DNA from: Pararhodobacter sp. SW119
GTDB taxonomy: Bacteria; Pseudomonadota; Alphaproteobacteria; Rhodobacterales; Rhodobacteraceae
Direction: 5' to 3'
DNA length: 64,000 nt
Assembly (NCBI RefSeq): GCF_017811755.1
Contig: NZ_JADDJF010000014.1
Span: 27,873 to 91,872, forward strand
Both the position numbers and the translations under genes were made by a program. Of the stretch, positions 17,953 to 27,246 are shown in pieces. The first letter of the stretch is position 1. Every line of letters starts with the position of its first letter. The notes under the pieces were generated by a model. The model saw nothing but the letters and a program-made list of their open reading frames with translations. It was not told the origin of the DNA and searched no databases.

Positions 17953-19350
17953 ATGCCGATCGAACCTGACTTCGCTGACGGCGATTCCGCCGCCCTGCCC
18001 CTGCATGCCCTGCGCGCAGAGGACCTTGCGGACTGGCGCCAGGCGCTGCCCGACGCCGCCCGCGACTGGGTCGACGCCGCCGGGTTTTCCGCCCGGATCG
18101 GACAGGTCGTGCTGGTGCCGGACGGTTCGGGCAAACTCGTCATGGCGGCCGCGGGCCTGGGGGATGCGGCCGCGCGGCGGCGCACCCGCTTTGCCCTGGC
18201 GGCGGCGCGGGCCAAACTGCCCGCCCGCGACTTTCGTCTCGACTGCCGGCTCACCGACGACGATCTTGACGAGCAGGTGCTGGGCTGGCTGCTCGCCGGC
18301 TATCGCTTCGACCGCTATCGCAAGGACAAGCCCCCTGCGCGCGCGCAACTCGTCGCGCCCGCGGGCGTCGATACCGTGCGCCTCGCCCGCATCGCCCAGG
18401 CCGAGGCGCTGACCCGCGATCTGATCAACACACCCGCCGCCGACCTGGGGCCGGAGGAGCTGGAAACCGCGATGCGTGATCTGGCCGCGACGCATGGTGC
18501 CGACCTCACCGCAACAACCGGCTACGCCCTGCTCGGGGCCAACCTGCCCCTGATCCATGCCGTCGGCCGAGCCTCGCCCCGCGCGCCGCGCCTGCTGGAC
18601 CTGCGCTGGGGCACCGACGGCCCGCGGCTGACGCTGGTCGGCAAGGGCGTCTGTTTCGACACCGGCGGGCTGAACCTGAAACCCGGCGCCTCGATGGGGC
18701 TAATGAAGAAGGACATGGGCGGCGCGGCGACGGTGCTTGGGCTCGCGCAGATGATCATGGCCACCGGCTGGAAGGTCCGGCTGCGCGTGCTGGTCCCGGC
18801 GGTCGAGAATGCGGTTGCCGGCGTGGCCTTCCGCCCCGGCGACATCCTGACCGCGCGGGACGGCCAGACGGTCGAGGTAAACAACACCGACGCCGAAGGC
18901 CGCCTCGTGCTCGCCGATGCGCTGGCGCTGGCGGACGAGGAGGCCCCGGACGCGATCATCTGCATGGCGACCCTGACCGGCGCCGCGCGGGTGGCGCTGG
19001 GGCCGGACCTGCCGCCGCTCTACACCGATGACGAACCCCTCGCCGCCGCCCTTGCTCGCGCCGCAGCCGCGGTGCGCGATCCGGTCTGGCGCATGCCCTT
19101 TCACGATCCTTACGAGCCGTTGATCGAACCCGGCATTGCCGATTTGGACAACGCCCCCTCGGGCGGCATGGCGGGTTCGATCACCGCCGCGCTCTTCCTG
19201 CGCCGGTTCGTCCGCGCCACGCCGCGTTTCGCGCATTTCGACATCTACGGCTGGCAACAAAAGGACGCCCCGGCCCGCCCCAAAGGCGGCGTGGGCCAGG
19301 GCGCTCGCGCGCTCTTCGCGGCCCTGCCCAGCGTGCTGAATCTGTCATGA
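17953..19350 (+). CDS. M17-family leucyl aminopeptidase
   Basis: 465 residues. The C-terminal catalytic domain has all M17 landmarks: VGKGVCFDTGGLNLKPG (metal and lysine), MKKDMGGAATVLG, and the signature NNTDAEGRLVLADAL. A poorly conserved N-terminal alpha/beta domain precedes it. These di-metal exopeptidases remove N-terminal residues from peptides in the cytoplasm. It is shorter than E. coli PepA (503) and belongs to the PepB/PepA-like branch common in Rhodobacteraceae. Its stop overlaps the next start by four bases (ATGA), coupling it to an NlpC/P60 hydrolase, so the pair may work in murein-peptide recycling (inference). Confidence 0.93.
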   Translation: MPIEPDFADGDSAALPLHALRAEDLADWRQALPDAARDWVDAAGFSARIGQVVLVPDGSGKLVMAAAGLGDAAARRRTRFALAAARAKLPARDFRLDCRLTDDDLDEQVLGWLLAGYRFDRYRKDKPPARAQLVAPAGVDTVRLARIAQAEALTRDLINTPAADLGPEELETAMRDLAATHGADLTATTGYALLGANLPLIHAVGRASPRAPRLLDLRWGTDGPRLTLVGKGVCFDTGGLNLKPGASMGLMKKDMGGAATVLGLAQMIMATGWKVRLRVLVPAVENAVAGVAFRPGDILTARDGQTVEVNNTDAEGRLVLADALALADEEAPDAIICMATLTGAARVALGPDLPPLYTDDEPLAAALARAAAAVRDPVWRMPFHDPYEPLIEPGIADLDNAPSGGMAGSITAALFLRRFVRATPRFAHFDIYGWQQKDAPARPKGGVGQGARALFAALPSVLNLS

Positions 19351-20186
19351 GCGCCCTGTCCCCCGACCGCCGCTTCCGACGCGCCACCGACCGCGTCGCG
19401 CATGACAGCCTGCGCGGCCGGATCGACGCGCGCGCCTTCACCGCCGGCCGCGCGGCGCGCATCGCCGCGCCGCTGGTCGATCTTTGCGCCGCACCAGGCG
19501 GCGCGCGCGACCGGCAGCTTCTGCTCGGCACCGGCTTCACCGTGCTCGAGGAACGCGATGGCCACGCCTTCGGGTTCGAGGCACGCCACGGCTACTGCGG
19601 CTGGCTGAGCGCCGACGCGCTGGCCGACCCGCTGCCGCCCACGCACTGGCTCGCGGTCCCGGCCAGCCACCTCTACCCCGGCCCCGACCTGAAACTGCAC
19701 GAGATCGCGCCGCTCTCGATGGGCGCGGAAGTGGCGGTCGAGGGGCAGGAGAACGGCTTTGCCCGCACCGCCGACGGCTGGATCTTCGCCCGTCACCTGC
19801 GGCCACTGGACGACCGGGCGGACGATCCGGTCGCCGTCGCCCGCGGCTTCCTCGGCACACCCTACCTCTGGGGCGGCAACAGCCATGCCGGCATCGACTG
19901 CTCGGGCCTGGTGCAGACCGCGCGCGCCGCCTGCGGCCTGCCCTGCCCGCCCGACAGCGACCTGCAGCGCGCCCTGCCCGGAACCGACATCGCCCCGGAC
20001 GCCGAACGGCCGGGCGATCTGATCTTCTGGAAGGGGCATGTCGCGATGGTCAGCGCGCCAGACCGGATCGTCCACGCCAACGCCTATCATCTGGCGACGG
20101 TCGAGGAGCCGCTGGCAGCCACCATCGCGCGGATCGAGGCCGCCGGCAGCGGCCCCGTCCTGCGCCGCCTGCGCCCGGCCGACTGA
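19347..20186 (+). CDS. NlpC/P60 family cysteine peptidase with SH3-like domain
   Basis: 279 residues. An N-terminal bacterial SH3-like region (about 40-140) is followed by the NlpC/P60 core. The catalytic Cys is in SHAGIDCSGLVQTA, after the typical GTPYLWGG, and the His is in FWKGHVAMVSAPDRIVHAN. The family cleaves gamma-D-Glu-diaminopimelate bonds in murein peptides. No signal peptide is evident, which suggests cytoplasmic action on recycled muropeptides, in line with its coupling to the M17 aminopeptidase. Confidence 0.92.
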   Translation: MSALSPDRRFRRATDRVAHDSLRGRIDARAFTAGRAARIAAPLVDLCAAPGGARDRQLLLGTGFTVLEERDGHAFGFEARHGYCGWLSADALADPLPPTHWLAVPASHLYPGPDLKLHEIAPLSMGAEVAVEGQENGFARTADGWIFARHLRPLDDRADDPVAVARGFLGTPYLWGGNSHAGIDCSGLVQTARAACGLPCPPDSDLQRALPGTDIAPDAERPGDLIFWKGHVAMVSAPDRIVHANAYHLATVEEPLAATIARIEAAGSGPVLRRLRPAD

Positions 20187-20204
20187 CCGACCGGGCGCGA
20201 CCGC

Positions 20205-20696
20205 TCAGTCCTGCTTGCCGTGGGAATGCCCGTGCGAATGCGAATGGCCATGCCCCCCGGGCTGGCGTTCGTTGTCCACGGTCACCGGCACGGTCCGCTC
20301 GGCCCCGTCCTCGAACACGAAGGTCACCTCGATCGTGTCGCCTTGGGCGAAGGGCCGGGTCAGGCCCAGGAACATTACATGGTCGCCGCCGCGATCCAGA
20401 ACGCGCACGCCTTCGGCCGGCAGCGGAATTCCCGCGTCGATCTCGACCATGCGCATGACGCCCCGATCGTCCTCCTGATGGGTGTGCAACTCGGTCCGCG
20501 CCGCAGCATTGAACCGGACCGCGACGACATGGCAATCGCGGCTGCCGGTATTGTGCAGGCTCATGAAGGCCGCGCCGGCCTGCGCCATCGCGCCCGTGGC
20601 GCGGGCATAGGCGTCGCGCACCTCGAACCCGTCGCAGGCAAGGGCGGGAGCCGCAAACAGCGCCGCCGCGGCGGCAAGCGAGAAATTTCGAAACAT
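20205..20696 (-). CDS. Periplasmic copper chaperone, PCu(A)C family
   Basis: 163 residues from ATG 20696 with GGAG seven bases upstream. A signal peptide ends at APALA. The copper motif is clear: ELHTH, then GVMRM, then GGDHVM, giving the His/Met ligand set that binds Cu(I) and hands it to the CuA centre of cytochrome oxidase. The C-terminus is a His-rich tail (GHGHSHSHGHSH), an added metal-binding extension. It is downstream of a cysteine-containing secreted protein on the same strand, and the two likely form a copper-handling operon. Confidence 0.93.
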   Translation of the reverse strand: MFRNFSLAAAAALFAAPALACDGFEVRDAYARATGAMAQAGAAFMSLHNTGSRDCHVVAVRFNAAARTELHTHQEDDRGVMRMVEIDAGIPLPAEGVRVLDRGGDHVMFLGLTRPFAQGDTIEVTFVFEDGAERTVPVTVDNERQPGGHGHSHSHGHSHGKQD

Positions 20697-20734
20697 CGTG
20701 GTCTCCGGTCTCTGAAAAGGTCTGAAGGCAGGCG

Positions 20735-21085
20735 TCAGACCTTTCCGGGCGGCCCCCTCGGCGGGTATGGACGCAGCGGCAGACGCGCGGGCGCGGGCCG
20801 GGCGCGGCGGTCGAAATCCACCGCCACCAGCCGCACCGCCGGCCCCGGCAGCGCGCCGGTCTCGCCGGTCAGCCCGGCCATCGGCGGGGTGCACTCCGGA
20901 CAGGGCAGCACCGGTCCGGTCGGACGCCCCTCGGCATCCAGGCTGACCGTCACCATCCCGTAGCCGGTGCACAGGACAACGGCGTCCACCGGCCGCGCCT
21001 GATGCCGCGCCAGCGCCATGGTCACGCTGGCCAGCGACAGGACCAGCACCAGGAAACTCAGCGTGAGGGCGCGCGCAATCCGCAT
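20735..21085 (-). CDS. Small DUF2946-like exported or membrane-anchored protein
   Basis: 116 residues. An N-terminal hydrophobic helix (LTLSFLVLVLSLASVTMALA) is followed by AVVLCTGYGMVTVSLDAEG and a CPEC pair. This CTGxG...LDxxG...CPxC pattern is what I recall for DUF2946-type proteins found beside copper chaperones and TonB receptors. Metal binding through the three cysteines is plausible. The gene starts 39 bases upstream of the PCu(A)C stretch and shares its direction. Confidence 0.65.
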   Translation of the reverse strand: MRIARALTLSFLVLVLSLASVTMALARHQARPVDAVVLCTGYGMVTVSLDAEGRPTGPVLPCPECTPPMAGLTGETGALPGPAVRLVAVDFDRRARPAPARLPLRPYPPRGPPGKV

Positions 21086-21133
21086 GCGTTTTCCTAGCGC
21101 CCGGCGGTGGCGAACGAAAGCGCCATCGGCGCC

Positions 21134-21763
21134 TCAGCCCTGCGACCAGATCCGCGGGATCATCGCCTTGATCCGCCCCACATGCCCCTCGGGCGCGGTG
21201 AGCGCATCCTCGGTCAGCGCCCGCGCGGCGGCGGGCAGATCCTCGGCCGGGCACAGCCGGTCGACCAGCCCCCAGGCGAGCGCCTCCTCGGCGGCGATCT
21301 TCGCGCCGCCCATCAGCAGAACCCGCGCCCGCCCCGGCCCGACCAGCGCCGCCAGCCGCGCCGGGTCCGAGGGCTGCGGCAGATAGCCCAGCTTCATCAC
21401 CGGGTAGAAGAACCGCGCGCCCGGCACCGCCAGCCGGATGTCGCAGGCCAGCGCCATCCCGAAGGCGCCGCCGGCCAGCGTGCCGTTCAGCGCGGCGATG
21501 GTCAGGCAGGGCAGCGCGGCGATCCGGGCCGACAGCGCCTCCCAGGCCGGGTCGGTCGCCAGCCCCGCCCGCGCCTCGTCGAGGTCCGCCCCGGCGCTGA
21601 AGACGCCCCCCGCCCCGGTCAGGATCACCGCCCGCGCCCGGCCTTCGGCCGCCTCCAGATGCTCCAGCAGCGCGCCCAGCATGGCGCGGGTCAGCGAATT
21701 GGCCTTCTCGGGCCGGTCGATGGTCAGGGTCCAGACCGCGCCGTCGACCGCCCGCCGGATCAT
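21134..21763 (-). CDS. Enoyl-CoA hydratase/isomerase family protein
   Basis: 209 residues, short for the family (about 260), mostly through a reduced C-terminal trimerisation region. The crotonase core is present: TIDRPEKANSLTRAML, an oxyanion-hole stretch FSAGADLDEA, and NGTLAGGAFGMALACDIRLA. The Glu pair of classical hydratases is not obvious, so the exact reaction is open. ATG 21763 overlaps the SDR stop (ATGA), so both act in one acyl-CoA pathway or on coupled substrates. Confidence 0.88.
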   Translation of the reverse strand: MIRRAVDGAVWTLTIDRPEKANSLTRAMLGALLEHLEAAEGRARAVILTGAGGVFSAGADLDEARAGLATDPAWEALSARIAALPCLTIAALNGTLAGGAFGMALACDIRLAVPGARFFYPVMKLGYLPQPSDPARLAALVGPGRARVLLMGGAKIAAEEALAWGLVDRLCPAEDLPAAARALTEDALTAPEGHVGRIKAMIPRIWSQG

Positions 21764-22527
21764 CCGGGCAGCCCCAGCCGCTGCCGGATCGACGCCTCGC
21801 GCAGCGACACCTCGGCGCCGCGCCAGTCGTCGGCGTCCGCGCTGCACATCCACAACAGCGCCCGCGCCGGCCATTCGGGCGGCACATGCATCGACCAGTC
21901 GAGCTGGCTCACCGGATTGACGCCCGACGCCCGGATCGCCGCCTGCATCCCGGTCGCCACCGTGCCGGGCGACAGGCTGAGCACGCGCACCACGTCGCCC
22001 GCCTCCAGATGCGCCGCGCGCGTCAGCATCATCGCCCCGGCCTTCGACGCGCAGTAGCCGCTCCAACCCTCCAGCGGGTTGTAGGCCGCACCCGACCCGA
22101 CGGTCAGGATCGTCCCGCCGCCGGCCGCGCGCATCACCGGCAGCGCCGCGCGCATGCCGTAGAAGACGCCGTTCAGGTTGACGTCGATCTGTCGCGCCCA
22201 GGCGGCGGGGTCGGCCTCCTCGATCCGCACGATCGGGTCGATGGTGCCGGCGTTGTTGATCAGCACATCAAGCCCGCCGTGACGCGCCACCATCGCCTTG
22301 ACTGCCGCGTCGACCGCGCCGGCCTCGGACACGTCGCAGACCAGCAGTTCGGCGCCGGTTTCCTCGGCCACCGCCTCCAACTCCCGGCTCGGCCGGCCGG
22401 CGAGACCCAGCTTCGCGCCCTTGTCGGCGAATAGCCGCGCCGCCGCCGCGCCGATCCCCTTGCTGGCCCCGGTGATCAGCACCGCCTTGCCCGCCACCGC
22501 GCCTTCCCACTCCGTCTGCGTCGCCAT
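21760..22527 (-). CDS. SDR-family oxidoreductase
   Basis: 255 residues. The classical SDR signature is complete: GASKGIG for NAD(P) binding near residue 20, NNAG near 90, catalytic Ser in TVGSGAAYN and the YCASK (Tyr-x3-Lys) motif near 160. The loop after the nucleotide motif favours no cofactor call. It is coupled to the enoyl-CoA hydratase by a 4-base overlap. A GGGAGG-type site precedes ATG 22527. Substrate unknown. Confidence 0.92.
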   Translation of the reverse strand: MATQTEWEGAVAGKAVLITGASKGIGAAAARLFADKGAKLGLAGRPSRELEAVAEETGAELLVCDVSEAGAVDAAVKAMVARHGGLDVLINNAGTIDPIVRIEEADPAAWARQIDVNLNGVFYGMRAALPVMRAAGGGTILTVGSGAAYNPLEGWSGYCASKAGAMMLTRAAHLEAGDVVRVLSLSPGTVATGMQAAIRASGVNPVSQLDWSMHVPPEWPARALLWMCSADADDWRGAEVSLREASIRQRLGLPG

Positions 22528-22742
22528 CCCGGCCTCCCGTTATCCCTGCGCCCAGACCTAGCCCCGCGTCCCGCCAAAGACCAGACACGCCGCCGACGTC
22601 AACCGCCCGAATTCGGCGCCCGGGGGCAAGGCCGCCGACGCGCACGCTATTCCCCGACCGCAGGAACGTGCCCCGGATGTTCTCCCGCCCCTCGTCAGGC
22701 TGTGCGCGTTCCGCGCACGAACCTTCCTCGCGTTGGGCCGGG

Positions 22743-22880
22743 CGCCGCGCGCTACGCGCGCGGCGAAAAGAGGCTCCGCCGCCAATGGTGGGCCGCCCCT
22801 ACCGCCATCCGGCATTTTTCTGTCCGAAAATATCCCGGGGGGTGAATTGGCGCAGCCAAGAGGGGGGCAGCGCCCCCCTT
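22743..22880. repeat. Palindrome-rich extragenic (REP-like) element
   Basis: Two strong palindromes bracket an AT-richer core. The first has arms 22743-22752 and 22756-22765 (loop TAC). The second has arms AGGGGGGC 22861-22868 and GCCCCCCT 22872-22879 (loop AGC). Between them is a stretch with ATTTTTCTGTCCGAAAATAT at 22812-22831. I recall similar sequence as a dispersed extragenic element in Rhodobacteraceae genomes, but cannot confirm it here. It lies in the 527-base gap between agmatinase and the SDR gene. No gene was seen in that gap. Confidence 0.6.
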
Positions 22881-22950
22881 CCGCGCCCCGGCAATGTCCC
22901 GAAACCCGCGGGCGCAATCCCTGCCAAATCCCTGCCGCAGCGTTCGGAAC

Positions 22951-23005
22951 TGCCATACGTTTGCCATACGCTTGCCAGCCGCTTGCCATACGCCCGCCAG
23001 CACCC
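22951..23005 (+). repeat. 11-bp tandem repeat array C (TGCCATACGCT family)
   Basis: Units in order: TGCCATACGTT, TGCCATACGCT, TGCCAGCCGCT, TGCCATACGCC, CGCCAGCACCC. The order, including the variant third unit and the final CAGNACCC unit, matches array D read on its minus strand. The flank GCGTTCGGAAC before unit 1 resembles those of arrays A and D. It lies 49 bases past the agmatinase stop. Confidence 0.85.
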
Positions 23006-23054
23006 TGCCGGCGGCCGGAATGCGGCCGGAACGGCACCGTCCCAACCCCCGCGC

Positions 23055-24020
23055 TCACCCCCCGCGACGGGTCCAGCCGTAGATGCAAAGCAGCTCCATC
23101 GCCACATGCGCCCCGGCGATCGCGGTCACCCCGGTGGTGTCATAGGGCGGCGACACCTCGACGACATCGCCCCCCTTCAGGTCGATCCCGGCCAGCCCGC
23201 GCAGGATCGCCGCCGCCTGCCAGCTGGCCAGCCCCCCCCAGACCGGCGTGCCGGTTCCTGGTGCGAAGGCCGGGTCCAATGCATCGATATCGAAGGTGAT
23301 GTAGCAGGGCCCGTCCCCCACGATCTCGCGGATGCGCGCCGCCACCGCCTCGGGGCCGGCGCGGTGAACCTCGGGCGCGTCGATGACGTTGAAGCCCAGG
23401 TAATCATCACATTCCGTCCGGATACCGACCTGGACCGAATGCGCCGCATCGACATGGCCCTGCTTCACCGCCTTGTACATCATCGTGCCGTGGTCGATCC
23501 GCGTCAGGTCGTCGTCGGCCCAGAGGTCGGAATGCGCGTCGAACTGGATCACGCGCATCGCCCCGTGCCGCTCGGCATGGGCCTGCAACACTGGCAACGT
23601 CAGGTAATGATCGCCGCCCAGCATCAGCATGCCCGCGCCGCTCTGCAGGATCGTCGCCGCATGCGCGTGCAGCGCGGCCGGAAAATCCGCGACGCGCGCG
23701 TAATCGAAGGCCAGATCGCCGTAATCCACCACATCCAGTTCTGAAAGCGGGTCATATCCCCAGCCATAGGGCGGATCGAAGGGTTGCAGACAGGACGCCT
23801 CGCGGATCGCCCGCGGCCCGAAGCGCGTGCCGGGCCGATGCGTGACCGCCTGGTCGAACGGGACCCCGGTGACCGCCAGATCCACCCCGGCCAGGTCCTT
23901 GGTATAGCGCCGCCGCAAAAAACTGACCGCGCCGCCGAAGGCATTCTCATGCGCCAGCCCGCGGCGGTCCTTGCGCGTGAAGGCCAGATCGACCTGCGTT
24001 CCTGCATCTTCCAGCGCCAT
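23055..24020 (-). CDS. speB: Agmatinase
   Basis: 321 residues. It hydrolyses agmatine to putrescine and urea with two Mn ions. The ureohydrolase motifs are all present: GGDHYLTLPV near residue 140, DAHSDLW near 165, FDIDALDPAFAPGTGTPVWGG near 245, and a late EVSPPYD. The longer N-terminus and GVPFDQAVTHRPGTRFGPRAIREAS are typical of agmatinase over arginase. AAGGAGA precedes ATG 24020. The neighbouring HIBADH-like dehydrogenase and DAO-type oxidase suggest further polyamine catabolism, but related guanidino-acid hydrolase activity cannot be excluded. Confidence 0.92.
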   Translation of the reverse strand: MALEDAGTQVDLAFTRKDRRGLAHENAFGGAVSFLRRRYTKDLAGVDLAVTGVPFDQAVTHRPGTRFGPRAIREASCLQPFDPPYGWGYDPLSELDVVDYGDLAFDYARVADFPAALHAHAATILQSGAGMLMLGGDHYLTLPVLQAHAERHGAMRVIQFDAHSDLWADDDLTRIDHGTMMYKAVKQGHVDAAHSVQVGIRTECDDYLGFNVIDAPEVHRAGPEAVAARIREIVGDGPCYITFDIDALDPAFAPGTGTPVWGGLASWQAAAILRGLAGIDLKGGDVVEVSPPYDTTGVTAIAGAHVAMELLCIYGWTRRGG

Positions 24021-24084
24021 CCGGCGTCTCCTTCACTCTGAACGGGACGGGATATGGTCAAATCCCGGGTCGGGTGCAACCGAG

Positions 24085-24984
24085 CTATTCCAGCCGCGCC
24101 GGAAAACCCGGGGCACGCAGATCGGTGCCCAGCAGATCCTCCATCAGCTTGACGATCTGCGTCGACTGCGCCTGCCCGCCATAGGCCGCGCGCCCGCGGC
24201 GGAAGGTCTGCTCGGTCAGCGCCGCCAGATCCAGCGGCACCTCGAACTCGCGGGCGAATTCCATCGCGAAGCGCAGGTCCTTCAGCGCCAGGTCCATCGT
24301 GAATCCGACGTCGTAGCTGCCGTTGAGGATCAGCTGCCCCTCGGTCTCATGCACGAAACTCGTCCCCGAAGACGCCGCGATCGCCTGCCAGGCCCGCCCC
24401 AGATCCAGCCCGCCGCGGCGCGCCAGCATCAGCGCCTCGCCGCAGGACAGAAGGTGGATGAAGGCCAGCATGTTGGTGATCACCTTGATCAGCGACGCAG
24501 ACCCCATCGGCCCCATCTCGATCACCTGCCCGCCCATCGCCTCAAGGGCCGGGCGGTGGCGCGCGATCAGCGCCTCATTGCCGCCGACCAGCACGGTGAT
24601 CTCGCCCCGCGCGGCCAGATGAACGCCGCCGGTGACCGGCGCCTCCAGCACGCCCAGCCCCGCCGCCTGCGCACGCGCCGCCAGCGCCATCAACTCCGCC
24701 CGGCCCAGGGTCGACATCTCGATCCAGTCCATGCCGGGCCGCACCGCCGGCAGCACCGCGTCCAGCACCGCGGCAGAGGCCTCGGGCGACGGCAGGCAGG
24801 TGATCACCGCGTCGACCCCGGCGGCCAGCGCCGCGGGGCTCTCGGCCCAGCGGGCGCCCTGCGCCTCTAGCCCGGCGCGCGCCGTTTCCGCCCGGTCGTG
24901 CACCAGGGGCGCAAACCCCGCGCGCGCCAGCGACCCCGCCAGCGCCGCCCCCAGATTGCCCAGCCCGATCACCCCGTAATTCAT
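24085..24984 (-). CDS. NAD(P)-dependent 3-hydroxyisobutyrate-dehydrogenase-family protein
   Basis: 299 residues from ATG 24984 with AGGAAGG upstream. The N-terminus (YGVIGLGNLGAALAGSLARAG) is the Rossmann motif of beta-hydroxyacid dehydrogenases. EAPVTGGVHLAARGEITVLVGG is the substrate-binding region and KVITNMLAFIHLLSCGEAL carries the catalytic Lys and its Asn partner. It reduces or oxidises a short beta-hydroxy acid; the substrate is unknown. It is divergent from the FAD oxidoreductase and upstream of agmatinase on the same strand. Confidence 0.9.
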   Translation of the reverse strand: MNYGVIGLGNLGAALAGSLARAGFAPLVHDRAETARAGLEAQGARWAESPAALAAGVDAVITCLPSPEASAAVLDAVLPAVRPGMDWIEMSTLGRAELMALAARAQAAGLGVLEAPVTGGVHLAARGEITVLVGGNEALIARHRPALEAMGGQVIEMGPMGSASLIKVITNMLAFIHLLSCGEALMLARRGGLDLGRAWQAIAASSGTSFVHETEGQLILNGSYDVGFTMDLALKDLRFAMEFAREFEVPLDLAALTEQTFRRGRAAYGGQAQSTQIVKLMEDLLGTDLRAPGFPARLE

Positions 24985-25081
24985 CGCCGCCTTCCTTTGC
25001 GTCCCGCCTTCATTGCGCGCCGGCAGGCTTGCACCTATCAAATCCGAAAGGAAGCGAAATTCCCAACCGACGGAGCCGCGC

Positions 25082-26398
25082 ATGGCACGCCTCTACGATG
25101 CTTCCGCCTTTGACGCCGCGGTCTGGACCGGCAGCCACTGGGCAGCCACGGCCCCGCCGCTTGCCCCCTTCGACCCGCTGCCCGGTGACGCGCGCGCGGA
25201 CGTCGCCATCGTGGGCGCAGGCTACGCGGGCCTGAACGCCGCGCTCGAACTGGCCGAACGGCACAACGTGGCCGTGACGGTGCTGGAGGCCGCGCAGCCC
25301 GTCTGGGGCGCATCCGGGCGCAACGGCGGCTTTGCCTGCAAGGGCGGCGCCCCGCTGTCCGAGCCGGCGATGCGCCGCCACCACGGCGCGGAGGCCGCGC
25401 AGGAATGGGCGGCCTTCGAACGCGACGCGGTCGACCGGGTGCGTGACAACCTCAACCGCTACGCCATCGACGCCGATCCGGGGCCGGAGGGCGAGCTTTG
25501 CCTCGCCCATTCCGCCCGTGCCGCGCGGCGCCTGACGGCCGAGGCCGGGCCGGGCGACGAATGGCTGCCCCCCGAAGCGCTTCAGGAACGCGGGCTGCAC
25601 GCCGCAGGGTCGCACGGCGGCCTCTTCCGCCCCCTCGGCTTCCCGATCCACCCGCTGAACTACGCCCGCGGCCTGGCGCGGGCGGCCCATTCGGCCGGCG
25701 CTCGCATCCACGGCGACAGCGCGGTCACCGCGCTCTCAAGGGACGGCAGCGACTGGGTTCTCCAGACCGTCCGCGGCCGACTGACCGCGCCGCGCGTCCT
25801 GATCGCGACGAACGGCTACAGCGACGAGGCGCTGACCCCCTTTCTCGGCGGCCGCATCCTGCCCGTGCTCTCGGCGATCCTCGTCACCCGCCCCCTGAGC
25901 GCGAAGGAACTGGCCGCGCAGGGCTGGACCAGCCGGATCATGGCCTATGACAGCCGCCGGCTGCTGCATTACTTCCGGCTTCTGCCCTGCGGGCGGTTCC
26001 TGTTCGGCGGTCGCGGGGGCACCTCCGCCGCGCCCGCGGCGCTGGCGGCCTTCCACACCCCGCTGCGCGCCGAGATGGAGGCGATGTTTCCCGGCTTCGC
26101 CGCCGCCGGGACCGAGCAGTACTGGTCGGGCCTCGTCTGCCTTACCGGCAGTGGCACGCCGTTCTGCGGCGAAGTCCCCGGCGCGCCGGGGCTTTTCGCC
26201 ACCCTCGGCTGGCACGGCAACGGCGTCGCGGCCGCATCCGAAGGGGGCCGCCGGATTGCCGCCGCGCTGGTCGGCGGCGAAAACCGCGCGCCGGCCGTCA
26301 CGCGGACCCCGCCGCGGCGGTTTCCCCTGCCCGCCCTGCGCCGTCCCGCGCTGCGCGCCGGCATGGCGCTGGCGCGCCTTCTGGACCGACTGGGCTGA
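25082..26398 (+). CDS. FAD-dependent oxidoreductase, DAO family (PuuB-like)
   Basis: 438 residues from ATG 25082. [20 protein letters not shown] near residue 42 binds FAD, followed by [20 protein letters not shown] second contact region FGGRGG and a C-terminal [19 protein letters not shown] complete the DAO fold. It is the third such oxidase in the window and sits next to agmatinase and a dehydrogenase, so oxidation of putrescine, gamma-glutamylputrescine or a related amine is plausible (inference). Confidence 0.88.
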   Translation: MARLYDASAFDAAVWTGSHWAATAPPLAPFDPLPGDARADVAIVGAGYAGLNAALELAERHNVAVTVLEAAQPVWGASGRNGGFACKGGAPLSEPAMRRHHGAEAAQEWAAFERDAVDRVRDNLNRYAIDADPGPEGELCLAHSARAARRLTAEAGPGDEWLPPEALQERGLHAAGSHGGLFRPLGFPIHPLNYARGLARAAHSAGARIHGDSAVTALSRDGSDWVLQTVRGRLTAPRVLIATNGYSDEALTPFLGGRILPVLSAILVTRPLSAKELAAQGWTSRIMAYDSRRLLHYFRLLPCGRFLFGGRGGTSAAPAALAAFHTPLRAEMEAMFPGFAAAGTEQYWSGLVCLTGSGTPFCGEVPGAPGLFATLGWHGNGVAAASEGGRRIAAALVGGENRAPAVTRTPPRRFPLPALRRPALRAGMALARLLDRLG

Positions 26399-26460
26399 GC
26401 CCGCCCTTGCCGCCTGAGGCCGGCTGCACTAAGCATTCCCCATCCGATCGAGGGGAAGAC

Positions 26461-27246
26461 ATGCGCATTCTGGTCACCAACGACGACGGCATCAACGCGC
26501 CCGGGCTGAAGGTGCTCGAGGAAATCGCCGCCGAAATCGCGGGGCCGAAGGGCGAGGTCTGGGTGGTCGCGCCCGCCTTCGAGCAGTCGGGCGTGGCGCA
26601 CAAGATCAGCTACACGCATCCGATGATGATCGCCAAGCTCGACTCGCGGCGCTACGCCGCCGAAGGCTCGCCCGCCGATTGCGTGCTGGCCGGCTATTAC
26701 GAGGTGCTTCAGGGGGCCAAGCCCGACCTCGTGCTGTCGGGCGTGAACCGGGGCAACAACTCGGCGGAAAATGCGCTTTATTCCGGCACCTTGGGCGGCG
26801 CAATGGAGGCAGCACTTCAAGGCTTGCCCGCCATCGCGCTCTCGCAATACATGGGCCCGAAGACCGAGGACATGTCCGATCCGTTCGAGCCTGCCATCGC
26901 CCACGGCACCGCGCTGGTGCGCGCGCTTCTCGACAAGGGGTTGTGGGACGCGGGCGACTACCGGCTGTTCTACAACGTCAACTTCCCACCGGTCCCCGCG
27001 ACCGAGGTGAAGGGGATGAAGGTCGCCGCGCAAGGCTATAGAAAAGATACATTTTTCGGGGTCGAACCGCATATTTCGCCATCGGGTCGCAAGTTCCTGT
27101 GGATCAAGGGCGGCCCGCAGCACCTGCCCACCGCCGAAGGCACCGATGCCGCGGCCAATCTCGACGGCTGGATCTCGGTCACGCCGATGCGCGCGGACCT
27201 GACCGCGCATGACGCGCTCGACGCGCTGAGGGAGCGGCTGGAATGA
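26461..27246 (+). CDS. surE: 5'/3'-nucleotidase SurE
   Basis: 261 residues from ATG 26461 with GAGGGGAAG upstream. The start [15 protein letters not shown] carries the metal-binding Asp pair; [25 protein letters not shown] and [11 protein letters not shown] complete the SurE signature. It is a survival nucleotidase with broad activity on nucleoside monophosphates. The stop overlaps the pcm start by four bases, the surE-pcm pairing conserved across proteobacteria. Confidence 0.97.
   Translation: MRILVTNDDGINAPGLKVLEEIAAEIAGPKGEVWVVAPAFEQSGVAHKISYTHPMMIAKLDSRRYAAEGSPADCVLAGYYEVLQGAKPDLVLSGVNRGNNSAENALYSGTLGGAMEAALQGLPAIALSQYMGPKTEDMSDPFEPAIAHGTALVRALLDKGLWDAGDYRLFYNVNFPPVPATEVKGMKVAAQGYRKDTFFGVEPHISPSGRKFLWIKGGPQHLPTAEGTDAAANLDGWISVTPMRADLTAHDALDALRERLE

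Noticed and set aside
20697..21887. A single 560-residue protein joining the copper chaperone to an upstream frame
   Set aside because: The upstream part is the shadow of the DUF2946-like, enoyl-CoA hydratase and SDR genes; the signal peptide at 20696 marks the true start.
3313..23005. The 11-bp arrays as CRISPR
   Set aside because: The units touch each other with no unique spacers and are far too short.
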